DNA of 64,000 bases from Blastopirellula marina (GTDB lineage Bacteria; Planctomycetota; Planctomycetia; Pirellulales; Pirellulaceae), in the NCBI RefSeq assembly GCF_002967715.1, contig NZ_PUIA01000003.1, forward strand, positions 57,521-121,520, in the 5' to 3' direction. Both the position numbers and the translations under genes were made by a program. Position 1 is the first letter of the stretch. The number at the start of each line of letters is the position of its first letter. Of this stretch, positions 63,999 to 64,000 are shown one piece after another. The notes under the pieces are model-generated. The model worked only from the letters and a program-made list of their open reading frames with translations. It did no database searches and was not told the origin of the DNA.

Positions 63999-64000
63999 TT

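Overview
The window looks like chromosomal DNA from a planctomycete of the order Pirellulales, probably near Blastopirellula/Bremerella. The evidence is moderately high GC, DUF1559 prepilin-like proteins, a PVC-type CxxCH haem protein beside a ThuA protein, small membrane proteins opening with an NPFxSPQA motif, loose operons, and housekeeping genes in an unusual order. The genus is an inference. I recognised no rRNA, tRNA, CRISPR, prophage or transposase gene.

Layout. 0-8.4 kb: a Tat-exported PhoX-family protein, two overlapping paralogous membrane proteins, glycyl-tRNA synthetase, a PAS-GGDEF protein with a decayed HD-GYP domain, and a fumarylacetoacetase-family hydrolase. 8.5-15.3 kb: a membrane protein with four WFSFGK repeats, gltX, an RlmI-like methyltransferase, a membrane protein and a glycosylasparaginase-family hydrolase. 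15.3-19.8 kb: a lipoprotein/DUF1559 pair and a 988-residue secreted protein ending in an apparently dead trypsin-like domain. 20-29.6 kb: pfkB-family kinase, thpR, recA, alaS, three small proteins, tpx and an AsmA-like protein. 29.8-36.5 kb: an exopolysaccharide-initiating transferase, the haem-protein/ThuA pair and a Wzz/GumC-like protein. 36.6-44.5 kb (minus strand): solA-like oxidase, a lipoprotein with a BlaI-like segment, holA, a secreted beta-rich protein, a zinc-ribbon DUF1559 protein and KDPG aldolase. 44.7-52.7 kb: a SHOCT-like protein, clpX, three genes resembling eboC, eboE and eboF, a HEAT-repeat protein and a small membrane protein. 53-64 kb: a coiled-coil membrane protein (minus), polA, coaE, rho, ribH, nusB, ftsY, a tyrosine-rich secreted peptide and a partial gene entering from the right edge (minus).

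How it works together. Most genes are core information-processing functions: four aminoacyl-tRNA or replication enzymes, recA, polA, holA, rho, nusB, ftsY and clpX. Among them sit planctomycete-specific envelope proteins. The accessory part with the clearest pathway hint is 46.9-50.3 kb, a partial ebo-type cluster of UbiA prenyltransferase, TIM-barrel isomerase and phosphodiesterase-fold protein. The second is 29.8-36.5 kb, which joins exopolysaccharide functions to a haem/ThuA sugar-catabolism module.

The gaps between genes are rich in structure. At least four families of short dispersed repeats recur: a GTCCCCTC/GAGGGGAC hairpin family, mostly just 3' of stop codons; CACGCCCAAG/CTTGGGCGTG palindromes; a GTAGGGTGGCTAC inverted repeat; and TGAACACTGAAAAC repeats. 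Rho-independent terminators are clear after clpX, the BON gene, the coiled-coil gene and the tyrosine-rich gene.
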